DNA of 64,000 nucleotides from Melampsora larici-populina 98AG31 (GCF_000204055.1 NW_006768775.1:248001-312000); one strand, 5' to 3'; shown: positions 45,923-58,943, numbered from the stretch's first letter. Notes: generated from the sequence alone by a model not told the origin. Numbers and translations are program-made.

Positions 45923-47748
45923 TTATCGACCATCAGAAAATAGTAAAGAAATACTTTCTCCGTTATGAGTCTATAAAACCAAAGAAAGATCCCAATTAAT
46001 ATTCCAAACTTCTCGAAGACTATACCTAATTTATGAGAGAAAGATCCTTACTCTACGAATACTTTCAGCAAGAACAGGTGAAAGATCCATAACTTCAAGT
46101 TGACCACTAGCTTGATCTAAATGTCTAACTTGATCAATCGAATTAGTCACGACTAATCTAAGCACCGGTAAACCGGCTAATTTAGTCATTGCATCACCAG
46201 ATAAAAGTCCTAGTTATTCCGAAAAACAAAAACAAAAATCAACTTCGATTCTCACTCTTAATGACAAAAAGAAAAACGCGTAAGGAAAAGCAACGTACCA
46301 TGAGAAACGATTGCATACACAGCTTTAGCACCAGCAGAATGTAATTCTTTAGCAGCTAAAGATAAAGTTTCACCCGTATCAATCATATCATCTAATAAAA
46401 TCGCATTTTTACCTCTAACATCTCCCACTAAGATTTCCATCTTTTCTTCACCTAATTCTTCATTCTTTTTTTCCTCCGTGGTTTCATTTGGAGTTTCAAC
46501 ACCATTTTGATGATTGGTCTTATGAATTGCTTTACGTGCTCTTTTTCGATTAATCAAGGCGAAATCCACATCTAATTTGTCTGCTAAAGTAGTAGCCCTT
46601 TAAATCCCACAGAAAAAAAAACATAGATCAACTTTCGATTTCTAAAACAAAACACGCGCTTTCAAATCGTAACAATTCAGCAAACCTTTTTGCACCACCA
46701 GCATCAGGCGAAACGATAATTGAATTTTTCCAATCTTCAACCGAAGCTTTAATCCATTTACAAATAATAGGTTCAGTCCAAAGATTATCCACTGGAATAT
46801 CAAAAAACCCTTGAATTTGGGATGCATGTAAATCGACAGTAATCACATGATCACAACCAGCTACTTGTAACATATTTGCCACTAATTTAGCTGTGATGGG
46901 AGCTCTTGATCGGTCTTTTCGATCCATTCTTGAGTATGGAAAACATGGGATTACTGCTGTGATTCGTTTGGCTGAAGCGGTTTTACAGGCTGAGATCAAG
47001 ATTAAAAGTTCCTACATCACAAAAAGTTGAACCAAAATCGTTAGTTTCTATGATCAAATCTATGAAAGTGAGTTTTGATTGTTTTGGGATCGTGTTTAAG
47101 AGATTCCAAAGTATAGGTTTTAGAAAGATGATATTTGTGGAGGATTTGGCTGACCATTAGCAGATCATTTGGATCGGCCGCTTGTGTACCAGGACCCACG
47201 GTTGGATTAAACCCAGTTTGAATAATAAAGACATCTGTAATTTGGGGAATATGAGTTTTTTTCAAAAGATTCAAGTAATAGGAAAAGATAGAGAAAGTTG
47301 AAAAAGAGATCTGATGGCTAATGATATTTGTTATTTTGTTGTTGGTCTCCATCCACAATTGAATTTTTAATGAAAAAAAGAGTAGAAAAGAATGGAGAGT
47401 TGAACGATGATATAAGAGAGAATTCTTTTACGAACCTTCTTCACGAACAGATTCATCTATAGCTACAGAAGTTTCACCATCTGAAAACTTTTTAACTTTA
47501 CAACCACAAAGCGAGATCCCGAGCCTAAATAGAATCCAAAAAAAGGAGAGGATATCAGAAAAAAGGCTTCATATCGAAGACGAAATTTCTTGTTGACCTT
47601 TGAGCTACAGCTAATGCTAGAGCAGGATGACTGTTACCTAAACCAAAAGCAATCACATCAAAATAAGTAAAGTGACACTGAAAGCAGAAAGAAAGAAGAA
47701 TGAAGAGAACATACCAGTTAGAATCTTAACACCACCCTGTTTGTTCAT
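45923..47748 (-). CDS. PRS: Ribose-phosphate pyrophosphokinase (PRPP synthetase)
   Basis: Eight exons: 47748-47715, 47637-47598, 47524-47436, 47234-47155, 47011-46686, 46597-46299, 46209-46052, 45970-45923; 1074 nt, 357 aa. It makes phosphoribosyl pyrophosphate from ribose-5-phosphate and ATP for purine, pyrimidine, His and Trp synthesis. Motifs: [72 protein letters not shown] and the PRPP-binding loop [11 protein letters not shown] (about 256-267). Two insertions relative to the common form: a 14-residue stretch (about 63-76) just before NDLLMELL, and an acidic, low-complexity stretch (about 216-243) before LVGDV. Fungi have several PRS paralogues; these inserts suggest one of the longer types. 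Which paralogue is not decided. Confidence 0.92.
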
Positions 47749-47749
47749 T

Positions 47750-48295
47750 ATTAAAGAAAGGTGCCTGAAAGTTGATTGGAGATAAAAGGTAAAGGAAGTG
47801 ATGGAAAGGTTTTTGAAAAACTTGACGTCTTCCTCGGTCTTGGGCGTGAAAATTCTGAAAAGGTAAACAGATAGGATTCTCAATACAGATGTGACATTCG
47901 ATCATTTACATATCATACAGTAATCTAAACTTGTGACAGTTGGATAATTTTTAATTTTCAATCGGAAAGTGATCGGGTTTATTTGCTTCACTGCGAGGAC
48001 ACAGAGGCGGATCCCCACAGAGAACAAGACAGCCCCCTAGGTCCCGTAGGTAAAAAATAAAAAACATATTGCTGATTGAAGTCACGATTTTCTTTAGGAC
48101 AAGAAGGTTTTATATTCTGTGAGCAAGGAATTTAGACCTATCTTATGGGACAGTACGTACGCAAGCTTCACACTTTATCCTGCTACGTATGATTGTTTTT
48201 GTCTGGATTGGATGTTGAAAAGATTATCATTGGCAATCAATCAATCTAGATGATTGTAGGTGCGAGAAATACAGCTGTGTTTATCAGCTTCTTTC
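47750..48295. other. Intergenic upstream of PRPP synthetase gene
   Basis: Presumed promoter region. No further signal recognised. Confidence 0.4.
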
Positions 48296-48296
48296 C

Positions 48297-48845
48297 TTGA
48301 GCTCAAAAGCATATTGCTTGTGGCATCCTTCTGAAAAAGAACAAGAAAGTAAACTTGAAAGCTATAAGATTTTACCCGGACATTTCAAGGGATGCGTCAG
48401 AATGTCCTTTCAAGTCGGTTTCCATGCAAGAATGGTTGGCCATTTCTTGTACAATCTCCCTGTGGTTCAATTGAGATGAAGTTATCAACACATGATCAAA
48501 GATGCGATAATCACTATTCAAAAAAGTCTTGTACCACAAGTTTTAGGTAAATTCTCTTACACCAATGTCAAGGAAGAAATCAGATGTAAAAAAAATTGCT
48601 CATCACTGGTTGGGAAGCTCTCAAAGCTTGAATCTTTCCGTGGAAAACACTTTTCATCCAAGGACCTACATCAATTTCATTTTCCTGCATACACAGATTC
48701 ATATGATGTTGCAAAGTGGTATGATCCAAAATTCATGATGCATACTTACGTTTTATGGCATAGAGCTCTATATCATTCTCCTGAGCCAATATGGTTTATT
48801 GTAAGAATTTGGTATAAGATTTTGATTGGCCAAAGACCTACATAA
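48297..48845 (+). pseudogene. Unrecognised open frame with one stop, probable gene or transposon relic
   Basis: A single plus-strand frame is open from about 48297 to 48845 except for TGA at 48477-48479. The composition is protein-like, with many Lys, Trp, Tyr and His (WHPSEKEQESK; FPAYTDSYDVAKWYDP; YVLWHRALYHSPEPIWF). A further patch near 48897-49010 has a CxxC pair (CSQCGKDQRLY). I recognise no family. The in-frame TGA and lack of neighbouring exons suggest a relic. Confidence 0.35.
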
Positions 48846-48849
48846 GTCA

Positions 48850-50775
48850 AGCAGTGACTTCAAATTTAAACCAGTACCAAAACAGAGATATATACAAAAT
48901 CATTTCTGATTTGAATAACAATCCACATGTCTTGAAGTGTTCTCAATGTGGAAAAGACCAGAGGTTGTATTCAAACCCATCAAAAAGGGATATCTGGGTT
49001 TTAGAAGGGTAGTAACCCTCCAAACTCTCAGAATTAAATATAATGGCATATAATACTTGCTTTTGTCAAGAAAATATCATGGATTTGTAATAAAATCATT
49101 GGTACATGGAATCAAGAAGACATTTTGCTTGTGTATCAGCAATTTCGGGTCTGTGATTTTTGTTCTTTAGCCTTTGTTTTTGGGAAAGAGTGTATGTTCA
49201 TATGATCATGAGTAAATGAAACCACAAGTCAAGACTTAACCAAGCCAGGATCCTTTCTTTCTTAATTTGATTTATGTTTGTTGCTGAAACCTACTCACTG
49301 ACAACTCATAACAACTGAACCAGCCTGTTGGATATTGGCATTGTGTGTGTTTTATCCAAATTCCCTTTTGGTTTGCTTTGTTCCTTTTGGGAGTGTTTTT
49401 TCTGTGAGTATCGATACCCCAAATATTGTATGATCATCGTTTATGCACAGGCTGGGGTATCCAGTTGATGAGAGCCAAAGTTTTTTTTCAATATATATAC
49501 AAACAATAATGTATAGTCAGAAAAAGGAAGACATGCATTTATTTTTCAAATTGCATACTTAATGCAGGTGTTGAAAAATGCCAGGAAATTTGGAATGTGT
49601 AAGTTGATCAGATTCAGCTCCATATCCAGCTTGTCAAAATTATATATTTAAGCAACTTTAAAGAGTTCACCTAAATCTATACATTTTTACTGAATCATAA
49701 CTTCAGCAATTTTTGATACCCCATCAGGATGCATAGCCTGCCCTGGGCCTTCTATCCCATCTCATATATCCAATTGTATGGGTCCAACTGTGAAATGCTT
49801 TGTCTCTTCCCTTGTACTAGACTCTTTCTGGAACTTTCCAGAAAGAATCTGTGAGTCAAGTTCTTTGTGTCTTCAATTACTTGTTACTCATTCAATGCTT
49901 TTAAGCATACTTGACATGCCATCTGATACAGAATTGATACCTTATATATGGGCATTTTTTATTTGACAAACAACTTTTTAAACATGATTTCATTTGTAAC
50001 ATGGTAAATAAAAACTGCACCCAAGTGTTTGTACATATTACTGAATGGTTCCGCAGAGGTTATCCATTTTACTGAGTTAATGTTGACTCTCAATGATCTT
50101 GTTCAATTTGATACCCCAGAATTGTTGAAGTATGATTTTGATTCCTGAAGTCCATTTGGATTCCAGCAAGGGAACCATCAGATAGCTCGTATCACCTGTC
50201 AGCAATGATTTTGTTACATCACAATGATCTTGTTGCCCAATTTCCCTTGGGATCACTGACAAATGACTCACTTCAAATCTAGTTTGTTGCTAAACAGAAG
50301 TTGGTCACAAGGGATACAAATCAAACTTTCCAGTTCTGGTCACACCAATGAAATCAGTTTGAACAAAGTGGGGATGAATTCCATTCAAAGGTGGCATGAA
50401 CCTATTTTAAGGATATTTGTCATACCAAAAAGAAATTTTAAAAGTTTGATACACATCATGTTTAATAAGTGGTAAACCAAAAGATTGTTGAAACAACATA
50501 ATTGTACTTTGATTAATTCTAGCAATAAGTAATTGTAAAAAAGATAAGTAATTACGAAAGTATAACTTTGTTGTATATTTTAATTAAACCTTTATTATGT
50601 AGAAACGTAAGAAAAATGACGATTTGCGTAATCTTTTCTTACTTATAATTTAAGTTTTTGTTTTTCAAAAGACCACGAAAAAGATAACAAAACAAAACAA
50701 AACAAAACAAAACAAAATCATACAAAAAAAACCTACTTAAATTGCTTATACAAAAAAGAAAGTCACAAGTTGTGA
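48850..50775. other. Gene-poor AT-rich stretch
   Basis: Apart from the CxxC-containing patch at 48897-49010, no gene is seen. A perfect 10-bp inverted repeat (CTTTCTGGAA/TTCCAGAAAG) sits at 49824-49845. An (AAAAC)n microsatellite lies near 50688-50716, close to the end of the squalene epoxidase gene. Confidence 0.5.
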
Positions 50776-50779
50776 GTGA

Positions 50780-52698
50780 TTACCATTCAGCCCATAAGAC
50801 AGGTAAGATAGTCACACAAGCTGCCCAAAACACATTAAAAGCCAAAACAGGTATTTGAAATAACCTATTGAAACCTAAACCGATTTCATCTTTTTTGGCA
50901 GCTGAAACTTCAGATTGAATCATGATCCAAATCGAATAAAACGCAACTGAAAAGAAATGTGAAAGTAATAACATTGGTGAAGGTTTTAAAGCTGATAATA
51001 ATCCAATCGGATCAGTTACACATCTACCTCCTAATTCAAAGTATCGAAAACATCCTTGTTTAAGGATTTCTAGTCTTTCATCTATTGATCAAAAAAAAAG
51101 TTTTCATTCAGTAATTTAATTATTTTTTTTTTGCAAAAAAAGGATTTTTTGCAAAAAAAAGGAGATGATTAAATGATAAAGGGAAAAAAACTCATACCAT
51201 CTGCTCCAAAAAGTGTATAAAGTGCTTGAGCTAATACGTTTACACAAGTAGAAGTTTCTTTTCTATTCTGATGCCATTTTCTAACACATTCATTAACGGC
51301 TTCAGTATCACCAAGATCATCTAAAGGATCGAGCAATTTTTTCAATTTGAGGACATCTAATAAAGCTACTGTCATGCCTCCTCCTGTAAGTGGATGTCTC
51401 ATATTGTGTGCATCGCCTAACATGATCACACCTGGATGATCTTCTTGTAAATGTGGAGGTAAATATGAATTTGGCATTACTCTTAGACGATGTGATGGGT
51501 CTGGTGAGTCTAGACAGGATTGAAAGAGTTCTTGTAGTGTTGGTGGTAGGATTGGGGTTACTTGACGTTCGAGATAATCCTGTGGAAAGAAGATCTTGAT
51601 CAGTGATTTGAAAAAACAAACTCCACTTCTATAAAAGAACCCTACGAAGCTACAAATTTGAATATTTACCTTTAGACTGCCATTACTGATACTTGGGACT
51701 TTACTACCAGGAACATCGACTAGCATCCTAGTATCATCCAACCCAATTTGATAAATAAGTACAGGACCAACTCTAGATTCGTCTGCCTCAACCACAGAAG
51801 AAGGTGAAGCTTGTGAAGGTAAAAAGACATGACCATGACCAGGTTGTGGGATCGTTTCAAAGGGTTTAGGTGTTTGTAAAATTAATCCAACAAAATGAGA
51901 TCTTACAATCGGTTGACGAAATGCTTGTGGTGCTAATTGTCTTCTGAATTTTGAGAAACATCCATCGGTGACTATTGTGAGTGAAGCATAAAATGAACAA
52001 GACTTTTCGGCGCCTGATTGGATTGTCACACCAATGAAATGACCACTATTAGGACACCTAATGAGTTCTGTAACAGTGGCTTCAATTAATGTAACACGTG
52101 AGACTGCTTTCCAACGAAGCCGTTGAACAAATCGACCATGATGAAAACTTCTGCCTTCTTGAATAGGTTTCTCTAATCCATTTTTCTTGACATTCCAAAG
52201 CGCACCATCTTTCCAATCTAATTTCTTTGATGTACTTTGAGGAGGATAAGGTAAATTAATACCACCATGAGTCGTATTCGAATTCTTACGTGATCCCCAA
52301 AAGACTGTATACCCTTTAACTTCTACTGCTTCGATTTCATTTAAACATTCACTTAATCCTAATTCTGAGACTGCTAAACATCCACCTGGTTGTAATAATT
52401 CTCCTACGATTCTATCGGGTTGTGTTAAATCTCTTTCGATTAATAGGACTGATCTTGGGTTTTTACTTTGAGGATCTGAGAGTGAGTATGCTAGACTACT
52501 GCCTGCTATGCCTGCTCCGATGATTATTACGTCGTATGATTGAAGACAAGCTGTCTGAGTTGGCGTAAACAGAATAAAAGGTCAGTGTTATGAAACTTTA
52601 GTTTACTGTAAGCTGGAAACTCGGATGGGTGAGGTGAATGAGTGACTCACTGAGATTGAAGTTGATGGTACCTTGGTGGTAGCATGTGGATGTAGCAT
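50780..52698 (-). CDS. ERG1: Squalene epoxidase (squalene monooxygenase)
   Basis: Four exons: 52698-52651, 52554-51670, 51579-51198, 51081-50780; 1617 nt, 538 aa, all GT...AG. It oxidises squalene to 2,3-oxidosqualene with FAD, NADPH and oxygen at the ER and lipid droplets, an early step of ergosterol synthesis and the target of allylamine antifungals. Motifs: the FAD dinucleotide fold VIIIGAGIAGSSLAYSL (about 25-41), a GELLQPGG block, TIVTDGCFSKFRR, the second FAD motif LGDAHNMRHPLTGGGMTV (about 363-380), and FRYFELGG. The C-terminus has two hydrophobic segments for membrane association. The first exon adds only 16 residues before the core; the start is the first ATG that joins in phase. Confidence 0.93.
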
Positions 52699-52704
52699 CT
52701 TGAA

Positions 52705-54230
52705 TGAATGATAATGTTAAATAAGAACTGAGGGTTATTGTGAAATGGTAATCTTGAGAAATTGGTTTGAGTTGAAGAATGCAATGAGAATCGAGATGGT
52801 CAAGTATCCTTTTTGTATGTAACACTTTCACACATGTAAACATTTCGGTACAGCTTGCAGGTAGACATCTCGATCGAATCGAATCGAACCCCATTGACAT
52901 TCATCATTTGACTGATATCATCACTTCTAGCTTAACAGTTGAGAGTGTTGAGGTCATCTCAGGAGAAGGCCATTCAGATCATAGGAGACAAGAACGATGC
53001 GGTTTGAAGGGATGTGATCAATCATGTCATTCTAGATCACAACATCCTTGAAGTCACCAAACCGTGGAAACCTTTCCCTTTCCGTTGTCTGGCTTTTAGT
53101 TTTGGTGGTTTGTCAGCTGACAAACTGACTGTTAAAGCTCGTCTCTTGTCTTGAGAGGTACAAACAAACTCCTGGATCGTTTGGCCTTTCGTGAGCCATT
53201 GAATTTTGAAAGCATCAACATGTAATTCAAAGGGAAAAAAGATGGAAGAAAATTCCGTAACTTGCATTCTTTTGGGAAATCAAAAGATACTCAGTCTATA
53301 TTTCTTCAGAGTCATATTGTCCGATATCTTAGGAGAATCCAGTTGGATTATCTTACTTCCATATTTGCTCATATTCCCTATATAGCTTGATTGCGGTCTG
53401 CTTTTTGACTTTTTGAGTATATCCAAATCAAGAAACCTTTTGCACAACAATGGAAAACAATCTAGCAACAAAACGTATACGAGATTTATATACTCAACAC
53501 TGCAAGTTTGGATGTTGAAATTTGGAAGTGAAGATTTAACGTTGATGAAAATCCTATGGAAGCTGCAAAGCTCATACACCGGGAACCATGAGTCTTTTGA
53601 GCCCGGCGAAATTCAAATCAAGCGGTTCGTGAAGGTGCTTTGGGTGTAAGAATACTCAAGAAGAACACTGATTGTTAAGCTTTATCATTCTTCAAAGAGC
53701 TTGGTACTTGCTAATGGGCAAATCCCTGGGCCTGTCTCCTATGCTCTCCAGCTTGATTATGACTCTATCAAAGGTTGTTTAGCCATTTTATACATGATTA
53801 GGAGTGTTTTATTCAAGAATATCGACTTCTTGAAGTTAGATTCAAAGTATTGGGTCTCCTGAAGATGGAAAGAAGAGATCAAGAAAATATTCAATTTGTT
53901 TGTTTTTTAAGAAACTCTATGTAGTCAACTTGGAAAAAACTAGTAAAAAGAAGACATCAAAAGAATTTAGAGTTAGGAATTACAATTAGAAGAGAAAGAT
54001 AATTAAATGAAAGGAAGGTTTAAAATGAATGGTTTTAAAAAAAGAAAGAAAGACGAAGAATTAAGATAAAGAGTCAAACATAGTATAAAAAAAGAGAACG
54101 AAAGTCAACAAGAAATCATTTTTTGTTCTGAAAAAAAGAATACGTGTTCTATCACTTCTAAAATAAACTAATGATACTTTAAATGAAGTAAAAAGTTAAG
54201 GAAAGAAAGAAGAATGTTATAGGGTGTTTT
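52705..54230. other. Intergenic, nothing firm
   Basis: Upstream of squalene epoxidase and downstream of the next gene. Open frames at 52900-52598, 53267-53037, 53579-53280 (-) and 53413-53649 (+) lack domains and splice context. 53900-54200 is A-rich. Confidence 0.45.
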
Positions 54231-54234
54231 CTTT

Positions 54235-55232
54235 CTAACAAAACTCTGACATGTTACTCATTAAAGAACAAAGATCGAGGTTTTTCCCTAGCCCTAGTTT
54301 GGTGATTAGTGAATCTGCAGTATTCTCACTTCCATTCAAAATATCATCCCTAAAATTATCATCAACGTAAAAGTGACCATTCGGATGTTAATATCAACTC
54401 AGGTTTCTGAAGAAAGAGTAGAGATGTACTAACAAGATACATTTGATCTGGTAAACTATAGGTCCTAGTGTTGGACCTAAAGCAGGAACTTGATAAACCA
54501 TCAAATTCACATCAGACATGGAATTTTTCATCGAATTAATCGTATTCTAAACCAAACGAAAACCAAAAAAAAAGAAAACCCCGAAGTTCAACAACAAGAA
54601 AAGAAAGCATTCCAAAAGAAGAAGAAGAAAAGATAACAAACCTTTAAAGTAACTTCCATTTCATTACTTTTATCTAAATTAGCCATTCCTTTATCTCTAC
54701 CAAAATAACTTAATGAATTATGTATGTTATGTAAAGTTGGAATACTATTAGCGTGTTTTTGCCATTGTTTTAATTTTTCAGAAATTTCTTTTTGAAATTC
54801 ATTTGATTGTGCGTTTTGTTTGTTTGATTGTAAAGAAGTTAAAGAATTATCTAAGATTGAAGATGATGGTTAGTTTTTTTTCCTTAACGGGTTTTAAATC
54901 TCTTTTGTTATCTTGAACTTACGAATCGAATTCTTATCTCCGTCTACTGCTGATGCCGCATTCATCAGTTGAGTAACTGTGGCTAATGGGCCGGTATTGC
55001 TACGAGCCATTAAAACATCCGGGTGGAATGGACTCCGACGACTGAGGTGTTTGCGACCGACTGTGGTTTGTGGAGTGCCGCTGGAGCCATGGTGTGCCTG
55101 TACAACCCGCTTGACGATTTCGGCGTCGTGAGAGGAGGACGAAATACGAGAAGAACTGGGTGCAGTAAGGATCGATGGAAGTCCGATGGTGAAGATGAAA
55201 GCGACAAAGGTGATGATTCTTAATGAAGACAT
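54235..55232 (-). CDS. Predicted secreted protein (248 aa), unknown family
   Basis: Four exons: 55232-54923, 54850-54642, 54546-54434, 54349-54235; 747 nt. I start at the ATG at 55232 (MSSLRIITFVAFIFTIGLPSILTA), which gives a clean signal peptide; the frame is open 16 codons farther up but without ATG. After a short Ser-rich segment and dibasic sites (VKR, LSRRS) comes a helical, Gln/Asn/Ser-rich region (SLTSLQSNKQNAQSNEFQKEISEKLKQW), and the protein ends MSEFC. Few cysteines, so not of the Cys-rich class. No domain is recognised. The introns are about 72-95 nt; the last donor is GTTAGT. Confidence 0.7.
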
Positions 55233-55239
55233 AGTTGAC

Positions 55240-56835
55240 AGACTCTTAAAAAATACTGATAATTGATGAATGTAAAACAAATTGCACGAATGTACGAATG
55301 TAAAGAAAATATTGAAGTAATATGAAGATAGATAATAATTTGATGATGAAGGGGGAAAGAATGAGGTTGGAAGAGTCAGCTTTTATTACCTTCCAGGTCC
55401 ATCCTCTTTCTTTACCTTTGCCTTACGATTATCGACCTGATGTAAAATGAATTTTTCAATCAGCCTGACTGGATTGAAATGCCCTGAATAATTGTACAAG
55501 AACTCATAGGAAAGCTTGGTACGCTCGAGCACTTTGTTAAGGGGATATGAACGTCTATTCAAGTGGTTTGCAACTAAGGAGAGAGTCACGAAATATCAAG
55601 CACTTGTGATACCTACGCGTCTGTACTATTTTTCAATGCCAAGAAATTCTATCAACAAGTTGATTTTAAGATCTATGACTTTGGAGTTTTGTCCAGCTTT
55701 GGGTTGACCTCACTCTCTAAATTTGAGGTCTAGCACTTCTTGTTTTTAGACTACAACTTGGAAATCATAACGAAGGATCATCTAGCAAAAGAAGTTTTGG
55801 TGGCCTTGTTGAAGATTGCTTGTGTGTTGGTTCAAGGTTAGTAAAGCTTGCCTTCCACCTGGTCGGTGATGGATCCCATGACTGTAAGGAGTCACTCATA
55901 GAACTTCGGTGACCCTAGCTCTTTCCAATACCAGACCTTCAATAAGCCAGCCATAGAATTCATGAGGTGCTAGCCCGTTCCAACACTACCCAACTGTGGA
56001 GAATCCCTCGCCACTATCCACGAGTTGAGATGATTGCCCAGGTTGTGCCTTTATTGGATCCTGACACGTTATAGCAATATAGGGTGGACCTACATAGCGG
56101 ATCTTCTTATGAGAATGGTTATGATGACCTTGAAGATGCCTCAAGTTCTGTTGTTAATTCAATCAAACAAAATGAGAATGGATCCCATGTCATGTAGGGA
56201 CACTATCAATCCAGAACTCACGCACCGACGGATTATGCGTTTGAAATCACGTGACGCATACCAGCTAAGTTTTTTCAAACCAACTTCCAAATCAAGTTGG
56301 AATTGATGTCAAATATGTGAGAACTAATTTGATGACATGTGAGGAATCAATCAATCAAACTCCTACAAACCTATGGATAATGAAAACACAAAGCCATTCC
56401 ATCAAGTCACTTCAGACAAATGTATGTAAATAGTTTAAAGGTTGATCTTGCAAATTTGGGAAGCACAGAAACGAAACAGGACTACACGAAACAAAAATGA
56501 GAAAGACAGGTGAAGAAAGATAAAAATTGATAGAAGAGCTTGAATGTCCATGTAGGCTTGATGATCCATACCATGAGCTCAAGGATAAACCTTTGAAGTC
56601 CCCATTTCTGTCCTGACAAGTTTCCCAAACACACTGGGGAGTTCCGACCTCGTGTACTTGGAAAAATGGATCCCAAGACTCAAGACAGTAGCACTACCAG
56701 GGAACAGTTGATTGTGCATCGAGATAGTCAGACCATGTAAGAACTTACCAACCATGACACCTGCTACATCCTGTTGGACGCGATCAAATACATTTTCAAT
56801 AATTATTTACCAGCAAACAACTCACGATGAAACTG
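55240..56835. other. Intergenic, with one exon-like frame
   Basis: A minus-strand frame at 55589-55386 (VANHLNRRSYPLNKVLERTKLS...) looks protein-like but has no start codon or partner exons. Nothing else is recognised. Confidence 0.4.
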
Positions 56836-56839
56836 TGGG

Positions 56840-57404
56840 CTATCTGGACTTACTTATCTTTGGCAATGTTTTGAGGCTGACTTGGCATGTATATGGCACA
56901 CTTTCACTCCGAGATTTGCACTCTACAGGATGAGTTTTGTGAATTACATACAAAGACGTTGCAATTAGTTGATTGAGAAATTGATCAATCTTGCGTGAGT
57001 CCAGGTAAACCAAGAACTCACCTATGACTGCGCTCTCCCACTGGCCGATTGTGTTAGCATTGGTAGGACTGGGTCCATACGCGTAACAATGTTTTACAAT
57101 CACGGGCTGTTCCCCGGGCCGGGAGCATCTTCCAAGAGGAATACTGGTAATGGTACATGAGCTTATTGGACATATTGTGCTAATTTTGTGGTACGGATTT
57201 TCGCAGGCTTTGATTACAAAGCGACCAATTCATGAGAAGATGGATAATAAGATAATGAGATTTAGTAAGAAGAAGAAACCCACCGGCTACCTTGCCATCG
57301 AGGTCCGTAAACCTCCAACACTCGAGTTCGCGAGCACAAACGGTGTGTGCGAGGGCAATCAGGAATAAACTGAGAAGCATCAAGTCACGATTGTGGAAAC
57401 GCAT
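56840..57404 (-). CDS. Small secreted cysteine-rich protein (129 aa)
   Basis: Three exons: 57404-57284, 57207-57022, 56922-56840; 390 nt. Signal peptide MRFHNRDLMLLSLFLIALAHTVCA. The mature protein of about 105 residues has eight cysteines (LECW, ACEN, ICP, SCT, RCSR, HCYAY, ECKS, YTCQ). The first intron (GTGGGT...AAAG, 76 nt) was chosen because it alone joins both open frames in phase. The spacing of the last cysteines (VxVxHC...(I/N)C...Y(T)C) loosely resembles the secreted protein at 39454-40249, so they may be distant relatives. Candidate effector by architecture only. Confidence 0.7.
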
Positions 57405-58345
57405 GATAGCTGTGGAGAAATAGGCAATGTTGCTATGAATTCTCTAGAGCAAGATATTTCCAAGGTATAAAAGTTTTTTTTGGGTTAGATGAGAAGTAGT
57501 ATGAGGAGAAAAAGTATCAGAGGAGTTGATGAGGCCATTAAATAAGTTCTGTACGACAGAGCTTTCATCAAATAACAAACTGGATGATGTTGCAAGCTTG
57601 CAGGCAGCCACAGGGTCAGGTGTGCACAGAGTTCCAACGCGTTGAGCCCTCCCACGGCGAAGCTTCCGATAAAAATTGACCTGAAGTCACCCACATCTAC
57701 TGAGATCATGAATCAGGATTCACGCTTCTTTATGACAAAGGTGCTCGATTGATCTCGTCGTGGGATTCCATCAGTGGATATGATGTAGCATCAGGTAGCA
57801 TCCCGTCCAAGATTGGGCAAGGGCCGATGACGCCTCACACCAGTTCGCCACTTAAACAGGAATCACAGGAAAATATATATTTACCTGTGAGGGGGCGTGC
57901 CATTATATCACCGGCGTTACGTATCCCAAATGGGATCTCTGTTCATAACCGTGAGCTAATACCCGAGGGCGCACGGGCTTCCTTGCGTCCTCGGGAATGA
58001 GCCTTATTCCCGGATCCGCTTACACCCGCGCCCGATCGGCGCTTTGATCTAGGCCGCGCATCAGCGCGATGATGAAAGAGTGACGAAAAGGAAAAAGAAT
58101 TTGCACATGAAAATGCAAAATAATATACAAAATCGTGGGCGGTTAAAATCACGGAAACAAGTGAAGCGATCATTAAGCAACCAAAGCGAGGGCATGGAAT
58201 ATACACATCGCAACGAAACAGAGCGAGAAAGAGACGATAAGAGAAATTGGTGCGGTTTGACCGAGTAGTACGAGGAAGAATGCCTACCAAGAGCTTACCT
58301 ACCTTCTAAGTCCTGTGTGCTGTTGGAAGGGCGCAGAGAGAGAAA
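57405..58345. other. Intergenic, GC-richer toward 58 kb
   Basis: No firm gene. A minus-strand frame at 57709-57485 has a hydrophobic C-terminus but no supporting context. 57880-58080 is GC-rich with short palindromes (GATCGGCGCTTTGATC, GCGCATCAGCGCG). Confidence 0.4.
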
Positions 58346-58348
58346 AAA

Positions 58349-58943
58349 CTATCCATGCCGGCGCTGTTTGGCCGGCTTGTTAGTGTGATTAAAGGCACAG
58401 AGACGTGACAAAAACCTAGCCGCTTCGACCCGTATGTCGTGAAGGGCTACGTCGTTGTAATTGTTGAATGTAGCGGTTGATTCGTCCAATGGAGCTTCAG
58501 CGTGAATCAACCGGATCGCCTTGTGGAACTCGGCAAGATCTTCTTGCTTAGCAAAAATGGTGCGATCCGTCGCGCTAAGTGAATCAAAAAGCTCAACATC
58601 TGATGTGGAAGGCCCATGATCATATGAGTTGCTCCCAATTTGGTTCATCGCCACGGGTCGGTGAGAACTCCCAGATGCAACAGGTCGGTGGTCAGGCGCC
58701 GGATTAGAGGGCGCTTCGGGTGCAGGCATGTGCTGCTGGTAGAACGCGGCACTTTCAAAGAAGATGTCAGCAGCGGTAAGCCATACTGTAACGTTTTGGG
58801 AGGTTACGAGGCGGTACACACGTGTTCTGAGTTGGAGGGAAACCGTCGTGGAGGCCTTTGGTGGCAAATGGCTCAGCCGATCCTTGATTATTTGCCGGTT
58901 CGTTAGAAGAAAGTGACGTTGAAGGCTGGTGTCCTTCGTTCAT
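58349..58943 (-). CDS. Hypothetical protein (174 aa), divergent to HMG-box-like gene
   Basis: Two exons: 58943-58822 and 58751-58349; 525 nt. The intron is 70 nt with GTGTGT donor and a GCTGAC branch-point-like site near its end. The N-terminal half is disordered-looking (Ser, Asn, Pro, His; duplicated HRPVA), the C-terminal half helical (ATDRTIFAKQEDLAEFHKAIRLIHAEA) and ends with a basic cluster (KPAKQRRHG). No signal peptide and no recognised domain. Transcribed away from the gene at 59333 with about 390 bp between starts, so they may share a promoter. GC-rich codons compared with the housekeeping genes. Confidence 0.6.

Noticed and set aside
52598..52900. 100-codon frame over the start of squalene epoxidase
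   Set aside because: Overlaps exon 1 and its upstream region in another frame; shadow.
55233..55280. Upstream extension of the secreted protein at 54.2-55.2 kb
   Set aside because: Begins with TTG; the ATG at 55232 gives a proper signal peptide.
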